From Methanofollis liminatans DSM 4140 (lineage in GTDB: Archaea; Halobacteriota; Methanomicrobia; Methanomicrobiales; Methanofollaceae), in NCBI RefSeq assembly GCF_000275865.1, contig NZ_CM001555.1:124001-188000 (forward strand): a stretch of DNA of 64,000 nucleotides, in the 5' to 3' direction. Both the position numbers and the translations under genes were made by a program. A model generated the notes under the pieces. That model made no database searches and was not told where the DNA came from. It saw nothing but the letters and a program-made list of their open reading frames with translations. This document shows positions 63,889 to 64,000 of the stretch, in pieces (the first letter of the stretch is position 1; every line of letters begins with the position of its first letter).

Positions 63889-64000
63889 TTATTTACACAT
63901 CCCTTTTTTTATCAGTTCATCTGTTACAATCGGCATCGTCATTTCAATCAACCCCCTCATCCCCTCAGCGATCTTCGATGGATGGATGTCTCCGTTGTAT
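63889..64000 (-). CDS. 3' end of a gene running off the right edge
   Basis: A minus-strand frame is open from the window edge to a TAA at 63889-63891. Its last residues read PSKIAEGMRGLIEMTMPIVT and then DELIKKGMCK. The piece is too short to identify. It converges on the ATPase gene, so the operon beginning at dpdA ends at 63827 unless it continues on the far side. Confidence 0.55.
   Translation of the reverse strand, partial: YNGDIHPSKIAEGMRGLIEMTMPIVTDELIKKGMCK

Overview
The window reads as a stretch of chromosome from a GC-rich euryarchaeon, most likely a methanogen of the order Methanomicrobiales (Methanoculleus/Methanofollis-like). Direct support: an Orc1/Cdc6 initiator beside origin recognition boxes, Hel308, Rio1, a Pno1-type KH protein, a Cgi121-type KEOPS subunit, archaeal (type II) GAPDH, short archaeal PurA, PdxS/PdxT, and TATA boxes about 25 nt ahead of several (partly leaderless) genes. 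No methanogenesis gene lies in the window, so the order-level call is inference.

Layout. 0-9.5 kb: housekeeping genes (membrane pyrophosphatase, CorA, a receiver-PAS-histidine kinase, MarC, vitamin B6 synthesis, cobamide synthesis, PurA). 9.5-13.6 kb: an orc1 operon and a candidate replication origin with three ORB elements, an AT-rich stretch and a 260-bp array holding 27 GATC sites; more ORB copies lie at 9.41 kb and directly ahead of hel308 at 23.31 kb. 14.2-21 kb: a surface-glycan cluster (GT4 transferase, LegB-like dehydratase, nucleotidyltransferase, DegT aminotransferase, GNAT/FemAB-like protein, flippase). 21-27.9 kb: information-processing genes, GAPDH and an acyltransferase. 27.9-32.4 kb: a polyphosphate module (PPK1, CHAD-phosphoesterase fusion, Ppx-type HD protein). 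32.4-37.6 kb: a nucleobase permease, an Nramp-like/LytS-sensor fusion, a QueG-like iron-sulfur protein and a sensor without output domain.

From 37.9 kb the region becomes accessory: an apparently orphan Dam-type adenine methylase, a plasmid/virus-type primase-helicase operon with iteron-like repeats in the gene, a PLD-helicase (DUF3427 type), and an XRE-IrrE/PIN toxin-antitoxin pair with an inverted-repeat operator. From 47.7 to 58.6 kb, AT-richer DNA holds three uncharacterised proteins (one with TPR repeats) facing a 2133-residue DruE/DUF1998-type helicase; this is a candidate antiviral system. Next come a duplicated 3' end of a HIT gene cut by a 321-bp IS21-like remnant, a RelBE-like pair, and the intact HIT gene.

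The right end (60.4-63.8 kb) holds a divergent winged-helix regulator and a tight three-gene operon: a TGT-fold transglycosylase resembling DpdA (7-deazaguanine insertion into DNA), a winged-helix protein, and an AAA ATPase. This looks like the start of an archaeal Dpd-like DNA-modification/restriction locus running off the window. The strongest leads are the GATC-dense ORB origin together with a Dam homologue, the DpdA operon, and the four-gene helicase island.
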